From: Halospina sp040196175
GTDB taxonomy: Bacteria > Pseudomonadota > Gammaproteobacteria > Pseudomonadales > Oleiphilaceae
NCBI RefSeq assembly: GCF_040196175.1
Contig: NZ_JBEFNF010000004.1
Coordinates: 124,001 to 188,000 of the forward strand
Direction of reading: 5' to 3'
DNA: 64,000 nt
Part shown: positions 7,856-16,952 of the stretch, one piece after another
Layout: the number at the start of each line of letters is the position of its first letter
How positions within the stretch are numbered: position 1 is the first letter of the stretch
Notes under the pieces: model-generated
Databases searched by the model: none
What the model saw: only the letters and a program-made list of their open reading frames with translations
What the model was told of the DNA's origin: nothing
Position numbers and translations under genes: made by a program

Positions 7856-10444
7856 TCAATCGCCGCCGAGGCGTTCGCGCAGCCGTTCCCGCAGCTCGTA
7901 AAGGGTGTTCAGGGCGTTGCGAGGCGTCATGGCGTCCGGGTCCAGGGCCAGAATCTCCCGTTCCTCCGGCGACGGTTCCAGGCTGGCGAACATGTCCGCC
8001 TGCATCGCCGGGGCCGGTTCGGCACGTGTCGCGCCAGCGCTGCCCTCGAGTTCGCTGAGCTTGCGCCGGGCATTGTCGATGACGTCTACCGGTACACCGG
8101 CAAGCCGAGCCACCTGGAGGCCGTAGCTGCGGCTGGCGGCGCCCTCATGCACGCTGTGAAGAAAGACGATGCTGTCCTCGTGCTCTGTGGCGGTCAGATG
8201 CACATTGCGCGCACTGCCAGCCTGTTCCGGCAGGCTGGTGAGCTCAAAATAGTGGGTGGCGAACAGGGTATAGCTGGCGACATCCCGTGCCAGGCGTTCC
8301 GCGGCAGCCCAGGCCAGAGACAGGCCATCGAAGGTGCTGGTGCCGCGCCCTACCTCGTCCATCAAAACCAGGCTCTCAGGTGTGGCGTTGTGGAGGATGT
8401 TGGCGGTTTCAGTCATTTCCACCATGAATGTGGAGCGGCCGCTGGCGATGTCATCGGAGGCGCCCATACGCGTGAAAATGCGGTCTACTGGCCCGAGGGT
8501 GGCGTCCGCGGCGGGTACATGACTGCCGCAATAGGCGAGCAGAGCGATCAGTGCGGTCTGGCGCATATAGGTGGATTTACCGCCCATGTTGGGGCCTGTG
8601 ATCACCAGCATGCGGTTGCGGTCGTCCAGATGCAGGTCGTTGGGAACGAAGGGCGCATCCTGGAGGTATTCCACCACCGGATGGCGCCCCTGGCTGATAG
8701 CGATGCCGGGGTCACCGCTGAACGCCGGCGCATTGAAACGCAGACTCTGGGCACGTTCAGCGAAGTTTGCCAGCACATCCAGCTCGCATAGGGCCTGTGC
8801 AGTTTCCTGCAGAGGGGAGAGATCCTCCGCCAGGTGTTTAACCAGCTCGTCATAGAGGTGTTTCTCCCGCGCCAGGGCGCGGCTTTTGGCGCTCAGGGCC
8901 CGGTCCTCGAACTCCTTGAGTTCGGGGGTAATGAAACGTTCCGCGTTTTTCAGCGTCTGGCGGCGGATGTATTCCGTCGGCGCGTTATGGGACTGGGCAC
9001 GGCTGATCTCGATGTAGTAGCCGTGAACCCGGTTGTAGCCTACTTTGAGGGTGCTGATGCCGGTGCGCTCGCGCTCGCGCTCTTCCACCTGCATCAGGTA
9101 ATCACCAGCGTTTTCGCTGAGGCTGGTGAGTTCGTCCAGCTCTTCGTCATAGCCGCCGCGTAGAACGCCGCCATCGCGCACGACTACCGGTGGATTATCC
9201 ACAATGGCGCGTTCCAGTGTCTCTGCCTGCTGCGGGTAGGTGCCGATGCGTTCAGCAACGCCCCGCAGATGGGGCAGTTCCAGCGCCGCCATGGACTGCT
9301 GCAGCTCAGGCAGGGCATTGAGGGCGTCGCGCAGTCGGGCCAGGTCCCGTGGGCGGGCGGAGCCCAGACCGACACGTGAGAGAATGCGTTCGATGTCACC
9401 GATCCCGCGCAGGCAGTCGTGGATGGTTTCGTGGTGATGGCCCTCGAGCAGAGCGCTGACGCTGTCCCTCCGAGCACTGACGATGCCTGTATCGCGCAGC
9501 GGGCGGTTGAGCCAGCGTCGCAGCAAGCGTCCCCCCATAGCGGTGGCAGTGCGGTCCATCACCGAGGCCAGTGTGTTCTGCTGACCGCCGGCAAGGTTGG
9601 TGTCAATCTCCAGGTTACGGCGGCTCGCCGCATCCATGGTCACGCTGTCTTCGCGGCGCTCGCGGCTGATGCGTCGGATGTGCGGGAGGTTGTTACGCTG
9701 GGTGTCGCGGGCGTACTGTAGTAGGCAACCGGCTGCCTGGATGGCCAGAGTCAGGTCATCGCACCCGAAACCACGCAGGTCACGGACCTGAAGCTGGCGT
9801 GTCAGCAACCGGTGTGCGGATTCCATTTCGAAAAGCCAGGGCCCCTGGCGGCGTAGGCCGTTAAAGCCCCCCAGCAGTTCCGGGCTGGGGAAGTCCTCAC
9901 TGATCAGGATCTCCGCGGGCTGGAGCCGTTCCAGCTCGGCGCTTAGCGCCTCTTGTGAATCCAGCTCCTCGACGACGAATTGCCCCGAGGAGATCTCCAG
10001 AGTCGCGATGCCGAAGGCGCCTCGGTGGGCGTGGATCGCCATCAGAAGGTTATCCCGGCGTTCCTCCAGCAGGGCCTCATCACTCAGGGTGCCCGGAGTA
10101 ACGATGCGGACCACTTCGCGGTCCACCGGCCCCTTGCTGGTTTCCGGGTCACCGGTCTGCTCACAGATGGCAATGGCGTGCCCGCCCCGAACCAGGCGCG
10201 CGATGTAGTTTTCCGCGGAATGGTAGGGCACGCCAGCCATGGGGACCGGCTGACCCGCGGACTGGCCACGGGCGGTCAGGGTGATGTCCAGCATCTCGGC
10301 CGCGCGGCGGGCATCTTCGTAGAACAGCTCGTAGAAATCGCCCATGCGGTAGAACAGCAGCTCATTGGGATGCTGGGCTTTGAGCTGAAGATACTGGCGC
10401 ATCATGGGGGTATGACTGCTGAGGTCGGGTTCCGCTGCGGACAT
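7856..10444 (-). CDS. mutS: DNA mismatch repair protein MutS
   Basis: An 862-residue MutS. The mismatch-contact motif is visible near the N terminus as FYRMGDFYELFYEDA (Phe-x-Glu within it), followed by connector, lever and clamp domains. The C-terminal ATPase has Walker A GPNMGGKST (around residue 615) and the DEVGRGTSTFDG signature. The start is ATG at 10444 (MSAAEPDLSSHTPMM), because mismatch-binding residues begin soon after; the 17 extra upstream codons are not expected. The divergent cinA starts 79 bases away. It recognises mispairs and small loops and recruits MutL. Confidence 0.97.
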   Translation of the reverse strand: MSAAEPDLSSHTPMMRQYLQLKAQHPNELLFYRMGDFYELFYEDARRAAEMLDITLTARGQSAGQPVPMAGVPYHSAENYIARLVRGGHAIAICEQTGDPETSKGPVDREVVRIVTPGTLSDEALLEERRDNLLMAIHAHRGAFGIATLEISSGQFVVEELDSQEALSAELERLQPAEILISEDFPSPELLGGFNGLRRQGPWLFEMESAHRLLTRQLQVRDLRGFGCDDLTLAIQAAGCLLQYARDTQRNNLPHIRRISRERREDSVTMDAASRRNLEIDTNLAGGQQNTLASVMDRTATAMGGRLLRRWLNRPLRDTGIVSARRDSVSALLEGHHHETIHDCLRGIGDIERILSRVGLGSARPRDLARLRDALNALPELQQSMAALELPHLRGVAERIGTYPQQAETLERAIVDNPPVVVRDGGVLRGGYDEELDELTSLSENAGDYLMQVEERERERTGISTLKVGYNRVHGYYIEISRAQSHNAPTEYIRRQTLKNAERFITPELKEFEDRALSAKSRALAREKHLYDELVKHLAEDLSPLQETAQALCELDVLANFAERAQSLRFNAPAFSGDPGIAISQGRHPVVEYLQDAPFVPNDLHLDDRNRMLVITGPNMGGKSTYMRQTALIALLAYCGSHVPAADATLGPVDRIFTRMGASDDIASGRSTFMVEMTETANILHNATPESLVLMDEVGRGTSTFDGLSLAWAAAERLARDVASYTLFATHYFELTSLPEQAGSARNVHLTATEHEDSIVFLHSVHEGAASRSYGLQVARLAGVPVDVIDNARRKLSELEGSAGATRAEPAPAMQADMFASLEPSPEEREILALDPDAMTPRNALNTLYELRERLRERLGGD

Positions 10445-10522
10445 GATCTGTTTTTGTGCCTGCTGATCTGGTGGAATGCATGATTCTAGTCCCATGAACC
10501 CGCAAACGAAACGGAGAGTCTT

Positions 10523-11029
10523 ATGGGAGAGCCATCCGACGCCACTCTGGCGCGCGCAGCCGCCTCACTGGGTGAGTGCCTGCGTGGCCAGGGGCGTGTT
10601 ATTGCAACTGCAGAATCCTGCACCGGCGGCTGGGTCGCCAAGTGTCTGACTGATACATCCGGCAGTTCGGATTATTTTGAAACCGGGCTGGTCACCTACA
10701 GCAATGAGGCCAAAGAGCAACTTCTCGAGGTTCCGGCAGGCATTCTGGCCGGGCACGGTGCCGTTTCTTCGGCAGTGGCCTCGGCCATGGTCACGGGAAC
10801 TCTGGAGAAAACAGGGGCGGATGTGGCCGTGGCTGTCAGCGGTATTGCCGGTCCCGGAGGTGGTAGCGCGGAGAAACCGGTTGGCAGTGTCTGGTTCGGC
10901 TGGGGAGTGGCAGGCAGCACGCCCGTTACTGCCTGCAAACAATTTGATGGGGACCGTGACCAGGTGCGGCGTGAGGCCGTGGACTTTGCCCTTCAGCGTC
11001 TCAAACGCTGGCTTGAGGGTGACCGTTGA
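10523..11029 (+). CDS. pncC: CinA C-terminal domain protein (nicotinamide-nucleotide amidohydrolase PncC)
   Basis: A 168-residue stand-alone CinA C-terminal domain. It shows IATAESCTGGWVAKCLTD (residues 27-44), TGLVTYSNEAK and SGIAGPGGGSAEKPVG (about 108-123), the conserved blocks of the PncC family. The enzyme deamidates nicotinamide mononucleotide to nicotinate mononucleotide in NAD recycling. CGGAGAG lies just ahead of the ATG. The stop at 11027-11029 sits inside the recA promoter -35 region. The cinA-recA order is common in proteobacteria and streptococci. Confidence 0.93.
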   Translation: MGEPSDATLARAAASLGECLRGQGRVIATAESCTGGWVAKCLTDTSGSSDYFETGLVTYSNEAKEQLLEVPAGILAGHGAVSSAVASAMVTGTLEKTGADVAVAVSGIAGPGGGSAEKPVGSVWFGWGVAGSTPVTACKQFDGDRDQVRREAVDFALQRLKRWLEGDR

Positions 11030-11071
11030 ATCACTGACCAGGTGCGTGCATAATACTGTCCATGCATACAG
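11026..11071 (+). promoter_or_regulatory. recA promoter with LexA (SOS) box
   Basis: TTGAAT (11026-11031) and CATAAT (11049-11054) are separated by 17 bases. Immediately downstream, CTGTCCATGCATACAG (11056-11071) fits the CTGT-N8-ACAG LexA operator exactly on both half-sites. A repressor bound there would block initiation, so recA should be SOS-inducible. Seen directly in the sequence; binding is inferred. Confidence 0.88.
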
Positions 11072-11123
11072 TGGCGCCGCAGCGCGTCGCGGGCAGCAAC
11101 CGACCGACCAGAAGGCATAGGCA

Positions 11124-12188
11124 ATGGATGACAATCGCAAAAAGGCACTGAACTCCGCGTTATCCCAGATCGAGCGCCAGTTCGGCAAGGGTGCGGTGAT
11201 GAAAATGGGCGAGCAGCCAAGGGAGGCGATGCCAGCAGTGTCGACCGGCTCACTGGGGCTGGACGTGGCACTGGGTATTGGTGGGGTGCCACTGGGGCGC
11301 GTTGTCGAGATTTTTGGACCGGAATCCTCCGGTAAAACAACGCTCACGCTCCAGGTGATTGCGGAAGCCCAGCGCGATGGTAAGACCTGCGCGTTTGTGG
11401 ACGCGGAGCATGCGCTGGACCCGATCTACGCCGAGAAGCTTGGCGTGGACATCAATGAACTGCTGGTATCGCAGCCTGATACCGGTGAACAGGCGCTTGA
11501 GATCTGCGACATGCTGGTGCGCTCAGGGGCCGTCGATGCCGTCGTTGTGGATTCCGTGGCGGCGCTTACGCCCAAGGCTGAGATAGAAGGTGAAATGGGC
11601 GACTCTCATGTTGGCCTGCAGGCACGGTTGATGTCGCAGGCACTGCGTAAGCTCACAGCCAGCGTGAAAACGTCGGGCACCATGCTGGTGTTCATCAACC
11701 AGATCCGCATGAAGATCGGCGTGATGTTCGGTTCGCCCGAGACCACAACCGGCGGTAACGCGCTTAAGTTCTACTCTTCAGTCCGTCTGGACATCCGGCG
11801 AACAGGGTCGGTGAAAGAAGGCGAGGAAGTGGTTGGCAATGAGACCCGGGTAAAGGTCGTGAAAAACAAGGTAGCGCCGCCCTTCAAACAGGCTGAGTTC
11901 CAGATCATGTATGGAACGGGCATCAATCGTATGGCCGAGATCATCGATATGGGGGTCAAGGAAGGTCTGGTGGAAAAGTCCGGCGCCTGGTACAGCTATA
12001 AGGGTGATAAGATCGGTCAGGGTAAAGCTAATGCCAGTAAGTTCCTGCGGGATAATCCTGGTATTGCGGAGGAGATCGAGACCCAGATCCGGGAGCGGTT
12101 GATGCCAAAAGCGGATGAATCCTCTGGTAAGGAAAAGGCTGCAGGCGATGATACCGTCGGAGAGGAAACCGGTGAGGATTTACTCTGA
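11124..12188 (+). CDS. recA: Recombinase RecA
   Basis: A full-length RecA of 354 residues. Walker A GPESSGKTT is at residues 65-73 and the core motifs (VDAEHALDP, VVVDSVAALTP, FINQIRMKIGVMFG with loop regions L1 and L2) are intact. The acidic C-terminal tail (DESSGKEKAAGDDTVGEETG) is typical. It drives strand exchange and the self-cleavage of LexA during SOS. No recX gene follows; a YheU-like gene begins only 3 bases after the stop. Confidence 0.98.
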   Translation: MDDNRKKALNSALSQIERQFGKGAVMKMGEQPREAMPAVSTGSLGLDVALGIGGVPLGRVVEIFGPESSGKTTLTLQVIAEAQRDGKTCAFVDAEHALDPIYAEKLGVDINELLVSQPDTGEQALEICDMLVRSGAVDAVVVDSVAALTPKAEIEGEMGDSHVGLQARLMSQALRKLTASVKTSGTMLVFINQIRMKIGVMFGSPETTTGGNALKFYSSVRLDIRRTGSVKEGEEVVGNETRVKVVKNKVAPPFKQAEFQIMYGTGINRMAEIIDMGVKEGLVEKSGAWYSYKGDKIGQGKANASKFLRDNPGIAEEIETQIRERLMPKADESSGKEKAAGDDTVGEETGEDLL

Positions 12189-12191
12189 ATA

Positions 12192-12452
12192 ATGGTTATT
12201 CCGCCGGATCAGCTCTCTGCTGAGGCGCTTGAAGCCCTAGTTGAGGAATATTGTCTCCGGGAATCCGGGAGCATGGATACAGAAGACCCTCTGGCCGCTT
12301 GTCGCTCTCAGGTCGCGAAAGCAGTGGCCAGGGGCCAGCTAGTCGTCGTCCATACTCCCTATAATCCCAACCAGGTGGCGTCGCTGGTGCCCGCTGATCG
12401 GTTTGACGAGAATGAGATTCCGGAGGAACAGCAGGGGGATCCGGCATCGTGA
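12192..12452 (+). CDS. YheU/UPF0270 family protein
   Basis: An 86-residue protein whose first 70 residues fit the UPF0270 (YheU) pattern: an initial MVIPPDQLSAEALEALVEEY helix, an REG-like turn (here RESG), and a helix before the VVVHTPYNPNQVASLVP strand. It has an acidic tail of about 15 residues beyond the usual end. No biochemical role is established for the family. It overlaps the next gene by 4 bases (12449-12452) and follows recA by 3 bases, so all three are probably cotranscribed. Confidence 0.75.
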   Translation: MVIPPDQLSAEALEALVEEYCLRESGSMDTEDPLAACRSQVAKAVARGQLVVVHTPYNPNQVASLVPADRFDENEIPEEQQGDPAS

Positions 12453-13180
12453 GCAAGTGGTCAACACTCGGCATTGAACAGACTCATGATCCAGAGTCTA
12501 TTGAGGCGGCGTTCGAGCATCAGCTGAAATTCGTGGATCCAGATGCCCATCCGGATCGTTACCAGACACTGGTACATGCCTATGAGGCCGCCATGCGGGA
12601 GGCCGGGGCCGATCCCCAGGAACAGGATTATGGAACGGAAGTAGGGAATGGTGAACCGGCGTCCGGGGATAATGGCGCATCAGTAGGGATGCCTGAGCCG
12701 CCCAGTCAGGAAACCGAAATCCAGGCAGGACGGGTGATGACGGAGTTGGAAACCGTGTTTTCGAATCCTGGCTGGCGGGATGATCTGCGTCGGTGGCGGG
12801 CCCAGCTTGAGAGCGAGAGGGCGCATAAGCCGGGTGTTACCGAAGTGTTGCGATTCAAACTGTTCGATTTCCTGTCACGCCAGGCCAGACCCAATGAGCC
12901 GCCGCTCACCGAGGACGTTATGACGTACCTTGATGAACGACTGGGATGGCGCCAGCATCGTAGCCAGCTTGAGAAGGCGTTTTCTGAGGATCAGGTGCGG
13001 CTTCTGCTCGGGGGAGGCACACCTGGCGGCGAGTCGCCTCTGGACATGGAAACGCCCTTCCCCGCTACCGGGGAAGCGGATGGTGTCAATGGTCAAATGC
13101 CGAACGGGTTCGGAATGGCGCTGATTGGCTGGATTGTCGTCATGATCATCCTGACGATGCTGTTCAGCGGAATGCGCTGA
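12449..13180 (+). CDS. J-domain-like protein with C-terminal membrane anchor
   Basis: A 243-residue protein of unknown function. Residues 1-52 have the helix-turn-helix rhythm of a degenerate J domain (SIEAAFEHQLKFVDPDAHPD, then RYQTLVHAYEAAMREAG), as seen in bacterial J-like membrane proteins; a canonical HPD tripeptide at the normal place is not clear. The middle is hydrophilic and acidic. The last 25 residues (MALIGWIVVMIILTMLFSG) form a single hydrophobic helix, suggesting a tail-anchored topology with the J-like domain in the cytoplasm. It overlaps the YheU-like gene. A co-chaperone role with DnaK is an inference. Confidence 0.7.
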   Translation: MSKWSTLGIEQTHDPESIEAAFEHQLKFVDPDAHPDRYQTLVHAYEAAMREAGADPQEQDYGTEVGNGEPASGDNGASVGMPEPPSQETEIQAGRVMTELETVFSNPGWRDDLRRWRAQLESERAHKPGVTEVLRFKLFDFLSRQARPNEPPLTEDVMTYLDERLGWRQHRSQLEKAFSEDQVRLLLGGGTPGGESPLDMETPFPATGEADGVNGQMPNGFGMALIGWIVVMIILTMLFSGMR

Positions 13181-13198
13181 GCGCCGCCCTCAGCCTGC

Positions 13199-13717
13199 TC
13201 AACGCCGGTAACGAGCCATCTGACGGCGGCAGAATGCCTCGATCTGGGACAGCGCGTTGTCGCTGGCGCGGGAATAGTGGCCCCGCATGGAACAGTAGGT
13301 GAATTGGATGCCGAGCCGGTAATGGCCATCCTCGTCCTTTATGCAGCTTTGAACCTGACCGTTTACGTCGGATTGGGTGATGTACTCGCCCCGGAAATCC
13401 ATTCGCAGGTGAGTGCCTTCCCGGAAGGCTGCTTTCGCGATAATGGCGGCTCCATAGCGGTTGATGTCCAGGCATTCCACGGGCTGGCCATCGCTTTCCC
13501 AGCCCAGAAAACGCCGACTCCGGACACGCACGTTCAGGCCCGGAGCGGCAAAACGCGGCTGGATCCGCTGTTCGCTTTCACGGGACTGGCTTGACCAGGA
13601 ACGGGTCAGTGGTGCTTCCCTGCAGTTCTGGTCGCAGTCTTCCTGGTCCCTGCGCAGAGCAAAGGGCATGGCCGTGAGATCCATGGTGATCCCGGGGGAG
13701 TCACTCTGAGTACTCAT
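13199..13717 (-). CDS. PilZ domain-containing protein
   Basis: A 172-residue protein. From residue 60 the motif RSRRFLGW, then DINRYGAAI (the D-x-S-x-x-G-like PilZ motif with Asn/Arg in place of the usual Ser), and a beta-rich stretch to FTY near residue 145 suggest a PilZ c-di-GMP effector fold. The Arg-rich RxxxR motif is not perfect, so binding strength is uncertain. It is convergent with the J-domain-like gene and divergent from the Lon-like gene. No partner is evident; c-di-GMP turnover enzymes occur elsewhere in the window. Confidence 0.72.
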   Translation of the reverse strand: MSTQSDSPGITMDLTAMPFALRRDQEDCDQNCREAPLTRSWSSQSRESEQRIQPRFAAPGLNVRVRSRRFLGWESDGQPVECLDINRYGAAIIAKAAFREGTHLRMDFRGEYITQSDVNGQVQSCIKDEDGHYRLGIQFTYCSMRGHYSRASDNALSQIEAFCRRQMARYRR

Positions 13718-13936
13718 TAGCGGTTGCTGCCTCTTGAGTCGGATCGAATGTTGTACTTGTTTGTCTTCAGGGATTGTCGCTCAATCGGTGACCGAGTCAA
13801 ACCTAGCTAAAGATTCCATGTGACGCCTCTCACAGTTTGCTGAGCGGTAAAAGTCGACCCGATTTGGCGGGTTCCTTTGTGAATCCTTCTGAGCCCTGTA
13901 AAGTGCGGCGTTTGACCGTTCCCCACAGATGACGGA

Positions 13937-16324
13937 TTGACTGAGTTGAAGCCACTTTCCCAGAAACAGCTTTACAGGGCGTGTGTCCTGAAGGACCTGC
14001 CCTTCCGCAACACGGACGCGCTTGAACCCCTCAATGAGATTGTGGGTCAGGACCGTGCCCGGGAGGCCGTACGGTTCGCTCTCGCCATGCCCCACAATGG
14101 CTATAACGTCTATGCGCTGGGCCGCTCCGGGTTGGGTAAACGTACGATGATGCTGCGTTATCTGGCGCATCGCCAGGAAAGCCATAACCCGGCCAGCGAC
14201 TGGTGCTATGTGGCTAATTATGATGACCCGCGCAACCCCAGGGTGCTGAAACTGCCTGCGGGCGTCGGTGAACGGTTGCGCCATGATGTTGACCGGCTGG
14301 TTTCGCGCCTGGTGAAAGTGGTTCCCCAGGCATTCGACAGCGATACATACCAAAGCCGCCTTGAAGACCTTAAGCAGAGGTTTGCGGCCCGCCAGGAGGA
14401 GGCGCTGAACGCTCTTGCGCACGAGGCCCGTGAGCAGGGCGTGGACCTGTCCATGACCACGCCCGGCGGCTATCGCCTCACCGCCCTGAACGGTAATGAA
14501 CCGCATACCAATGAATCGTTCAATGCGCTCTCTGATGAGGAGAAGCGCAGTTTTGAGGAAACCATACGGGATCTGGAGAAAAAACTGCGTCGTGTGATGC
14601 GCCAGATCGCGGAATGGGAAGAGGAACACGCTGAGCAGCAGCAGAAGCTGAATGAAGAAACTGTGGACCACGTGGCAGCGCATCTGATTGATGAGCTGTC
14701 TGAGCGTTACAGTGAATATGATGGCGTGCCCGACCACTTTCGGGCCATGAAGAAGGATATTGCGAATAACCTCGATATTTTCCTCGAGGATAGTGAGGAT
14801 AAGGCGGCTTTCGCCTATGCCTCCATGGAGCAGCGACTGCCCAGACGCTATCGCATCAACCTGCTGGTGTCGCGCCAGGACCAGTCGGTCCCGGTAGTTG
14901 TGGAGGACAATCCCACCTATCACAACCTGTTCGGATTCATTGAAACTGTCACCTACAAGGGCACGGTCTACACGGATTTCTCGCTGATCCGCCCAGGCAG
15001 CCTGCATCGGGCCAATGGCGGCTACCTGCTGATGGACGCCACCAAGGTTCTGGAGCAGGGATTCGTGTGGGATGCGCTCAAGCGCGCCATTCGATCCCAC
15101 GAAATCAGTATCCATTCGCTGGAACGTGAACTGACCCTTTCAGGCACCATTTCCCTGGAACCGGAAGCAGTCCCGCTGGATGTGAAGCTGGTGTTGTTTG
15201 GCGATCGGGAAACCTGGCTTCTGCTGCAGGAATATGACCCGGAGTTCGCGGAACTGTTCCGGGTAACGGCGGATTTTGAGAATGAAATGCCGCGCACCAG
15301 CGACAGCCAGATGCTCTACGCTAAGTTCATTGCAAGCCTTTGTCAGGACAAAGGGCTCCTGCCCTGCAGTAAACAGGCCGTGGCGAGGGTGATTGAATAC
15401 AGCTCACGCCTGGCGGAACACCAGAACCGGCTGTCACTGCAGGCCGTGGACATCGCCAATGTGCTGCGGGAGGCGGATTTCCATGCCCGTGGCAATGGCG
15501 GACAAGGCATCGATCCAGAGCACGTGGACCAAGCCTTGGTCAGCGCGGATTACCGCAATGGGCGGATACGGGATGAGTTTCTCCAGGGCTTCTCGGATGG
15601 CTCCATGCTGCTGTCGTTCAGCGGCGGTGCAGTGGGGCAGGTCAATGGGCTGTCCGTGCTTTCTACTGGTGGCTACGAGTTTGGTCTGCCCAATCGCATC
15701 AGTGCCACCTGCCAGTATGGAGATGGTGACGTTATTCACATCGAACGGGATGTGAAACTCAGCGGCTCCATCCACTCCAAAGGGGTGATGATCCTCTCCG
15801 CATGGCTCTCTTCGCGCTTTGCCCGTGAACAGCCCATGCCGCTCACCGCGACTCTTACCTTTGAGCAGTCCTACGCCGAGATCGATGGCGACAGCGCCTC
15901 TCTTGGCGAGCTCTGCGCCATTGTTTCGGCTCTGGCCGAACAGCCCGTGCGACAGGATATAGCGGTAACGGGATCGGTGAACCAACATGGTGATGTTCAG
16001 CCGGTCGGGGGGCTGAACGAAAAAGTGGAAGGCTTCCTGGATGCCTGTGTGGCGCGCGGCGACACGCAGACTAAGGCGGTGATCCTGCCAGCCTCCAATG
16101 TCCAGAACCTGATGCTGGCGAAGCGCGTGCGCGAGGCCGTCAGGGAGCACGGTTTCCAGGTCTATGCCGTGTCACGGATCGAGGAGGCGCTGGAGCTGAT
16201 GTTGGGGCTGGCGGTCGGTGAACCTGATACTAACGGCCGTTACCCGGCTGATAGTCTCTATGGCCGTGTTGAAGAACGTCTTGCCGAGCTCAGGCGTCGA
16301 CAAGACGACGAAAAGTCAGATTGA
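13937..16324 (+). CDS. Lon-like AAA family protease (LonB-type)
   Basis: A 795-residue ATP-dependent protease of the Lon-related AAA group. The start is TTG at 13937 (MTELKPLSQKQLYR), since no ATG in frame lies nearby and this opening is the family start. Walker A is GRSGLGKRT (62-70). A long coiled-coil insertion (about 150-250) precedes the AAA lid part with GGYLLMDATKVLEQ. The C-terminal Lon protease domain has the catalytic Ser653 in DGDSASLGE and Lys696 in NEKVEGF. Unlike Lon itself it lacks the N-terminal LAN domain. Substrates are unknown. Confidence 0.92.
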   Translation: MTELKPLSQKQLYRACVLKDLPFRNTDALEPLNEIVGQDRAREAVRFALAMPHNGYNVYALGRSGLGKRTMMLRYLAHRQESHNPASDWCYVANYDDPRNPRVLKLPAGVGERLRHDVDRLVSRLVKVVPQAFDSDTYQSRLEDLKQRFAARQEEALNALAHEAREQGVDLSMTTPGGYRLTALNGNEPHTNESFNALSDEEKRSFEETIRDLEKKLRRVMRQIAEWEEEHAEQQQKLNEETVDHVAAHLIDELSERYSEYDGVPDHFRAMKKDIANNLDIFLEDSEDKAAFAYASMEQRLPRRYRINLLVSRQDQSVPVVVEDNPTYHNLFGFIETVTYKGTVYTDFSLIRPGSLHRANGGYLLMDATKVLEQGFVWDALKRAIRSHEISIHSLERELTLSGTISLEPEAVPLDVKLVLFGDRETWLLLQEYDPEFAELFRVTADFENEMPRTSDSQMLYAKFIASLCQDKGLLPCSKQAVARVIEYSSRLAEHQNRLSLQAVDIANVLREADFHARGNGGQGIDPEHVDQALVSADYRNGRIRDEFLQGFSDGSMLLSFSGGAVGQVNGLSVLSTGGYEFGLPNRISATCQYGDGDVIHIERDVKLSGSIHSKGVMILSAWLSSRFAREQPMPLTATLTFEQSYAEIDGDSASLGELCAIVSALAEQPVRQDIAVTGSVNQHGDVQPVGGLNEKVEGFLDACVARGDTQTKAVILPASNVQNLMLAKRVREAVREHGFQVYAVSRIEEALELMLGLAVGEPDTNGRYPADSLYGRVEERLAELRRRQDDEKSD

Positions 16325-16898
16325 CTCTGGGCATTACCGGTTTCCGGGTTTTTGGTAGCGCATGCTGCCATTCGGACTGGACGCCGGCCGGCATAACCAG
16401 GAGGCTGTTGTGTGGCAGGTCGATGCCCAGAGTGCGGCCACTATCAGTGCGGCTTCGGAAGCGGAAACGCCGGGTGCCGCCCAGGCTCAGTGAGGCGATT
16501 ACTGGTGCGAGCCCCAGCTCGGGTTCGTCGTCACTGTGCCAGCCCATACTGTCACTGCCGTGGCGGTAATGGTTAGCCAGCACACTGTTGAAGTGCTCGC
16601 CCGCGAGCTCACTGACTTTAAGCACCAGTGGCCTGAGCCAGTCCGGCCATTGTGTCGGCTCCATGGTCTGGCCCGAGTATCGGTAAGTCAGGCCATTATC
16701 GGCGATCCAGCACTGCTGTCTGGGAATCAGGTGCTCGCGGCCGAACAGGGTAATCCAATCCTGCTGCCAGGGTAAGCTTTCCTGCAACAGTGCCAACAGG
16801 TCATCGGCTTCCTCGGGAGCCAGTAAGGGATGGTGGAAGGGCAGCTGGAAAGGAGGAAGCTCGTACAACGAGAAGGCTCCGCGGTTGCAGTTGTTCAT
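16290..16898 (-). CDS. AlkB-like 2-oxoglutarate/Fe(II) dioxygenase
   Basis: A 202-residue AlkB homologue of the ALKBH2/3-like bacterial type. The iron facial triad is visible as HSD in GWHSDDEPELG and a later His in the region SEWQHALPKT; the 2-oxoglutarate arginines are in PRVNLTFRRL near the C terminus. NHYRHGSDSMGWHSDDE is the diagnostic stretch. It repairs N-alkylated bases by oxidative demethylation. The ATG at 16898 is preferred over an upstream TTG (16913). Its 3' end overlaps the convergent Lon-like gene by 35 bases. Confidence 0.92.
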   Translation of the reverse strand: MNNCNRGAFSLYELPPFQLPFHHPLLAPEEADDLLALLQESLPWQQDWITLFGREHLIPRQQCWIADNGLTYRYSGQTMEPTQWPDWLRPLVLKVSELAGEHFNSVLANHYRHGSDSMGWHSDDEPELGLAPVIASLSLGGTRRFRFRSRTDSGRTLGIDLPHNSLLVMPAGVQSEWQHALPKTRKPVMPRVNLTFRRLVDA

Positions 16899-16952
16899 TG
16901 GGTTCGCTAACAATAACGGGCATCTGTCTGATCCAACAACCGGAGATTGCGC

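Noticed and set aside
13781..15115. 444-codon minus-strand frame opposite the Lon-like protease
   Set aside because: It is antisense to an unequivocal protease gene, with no recognised domain and no ribosome site.
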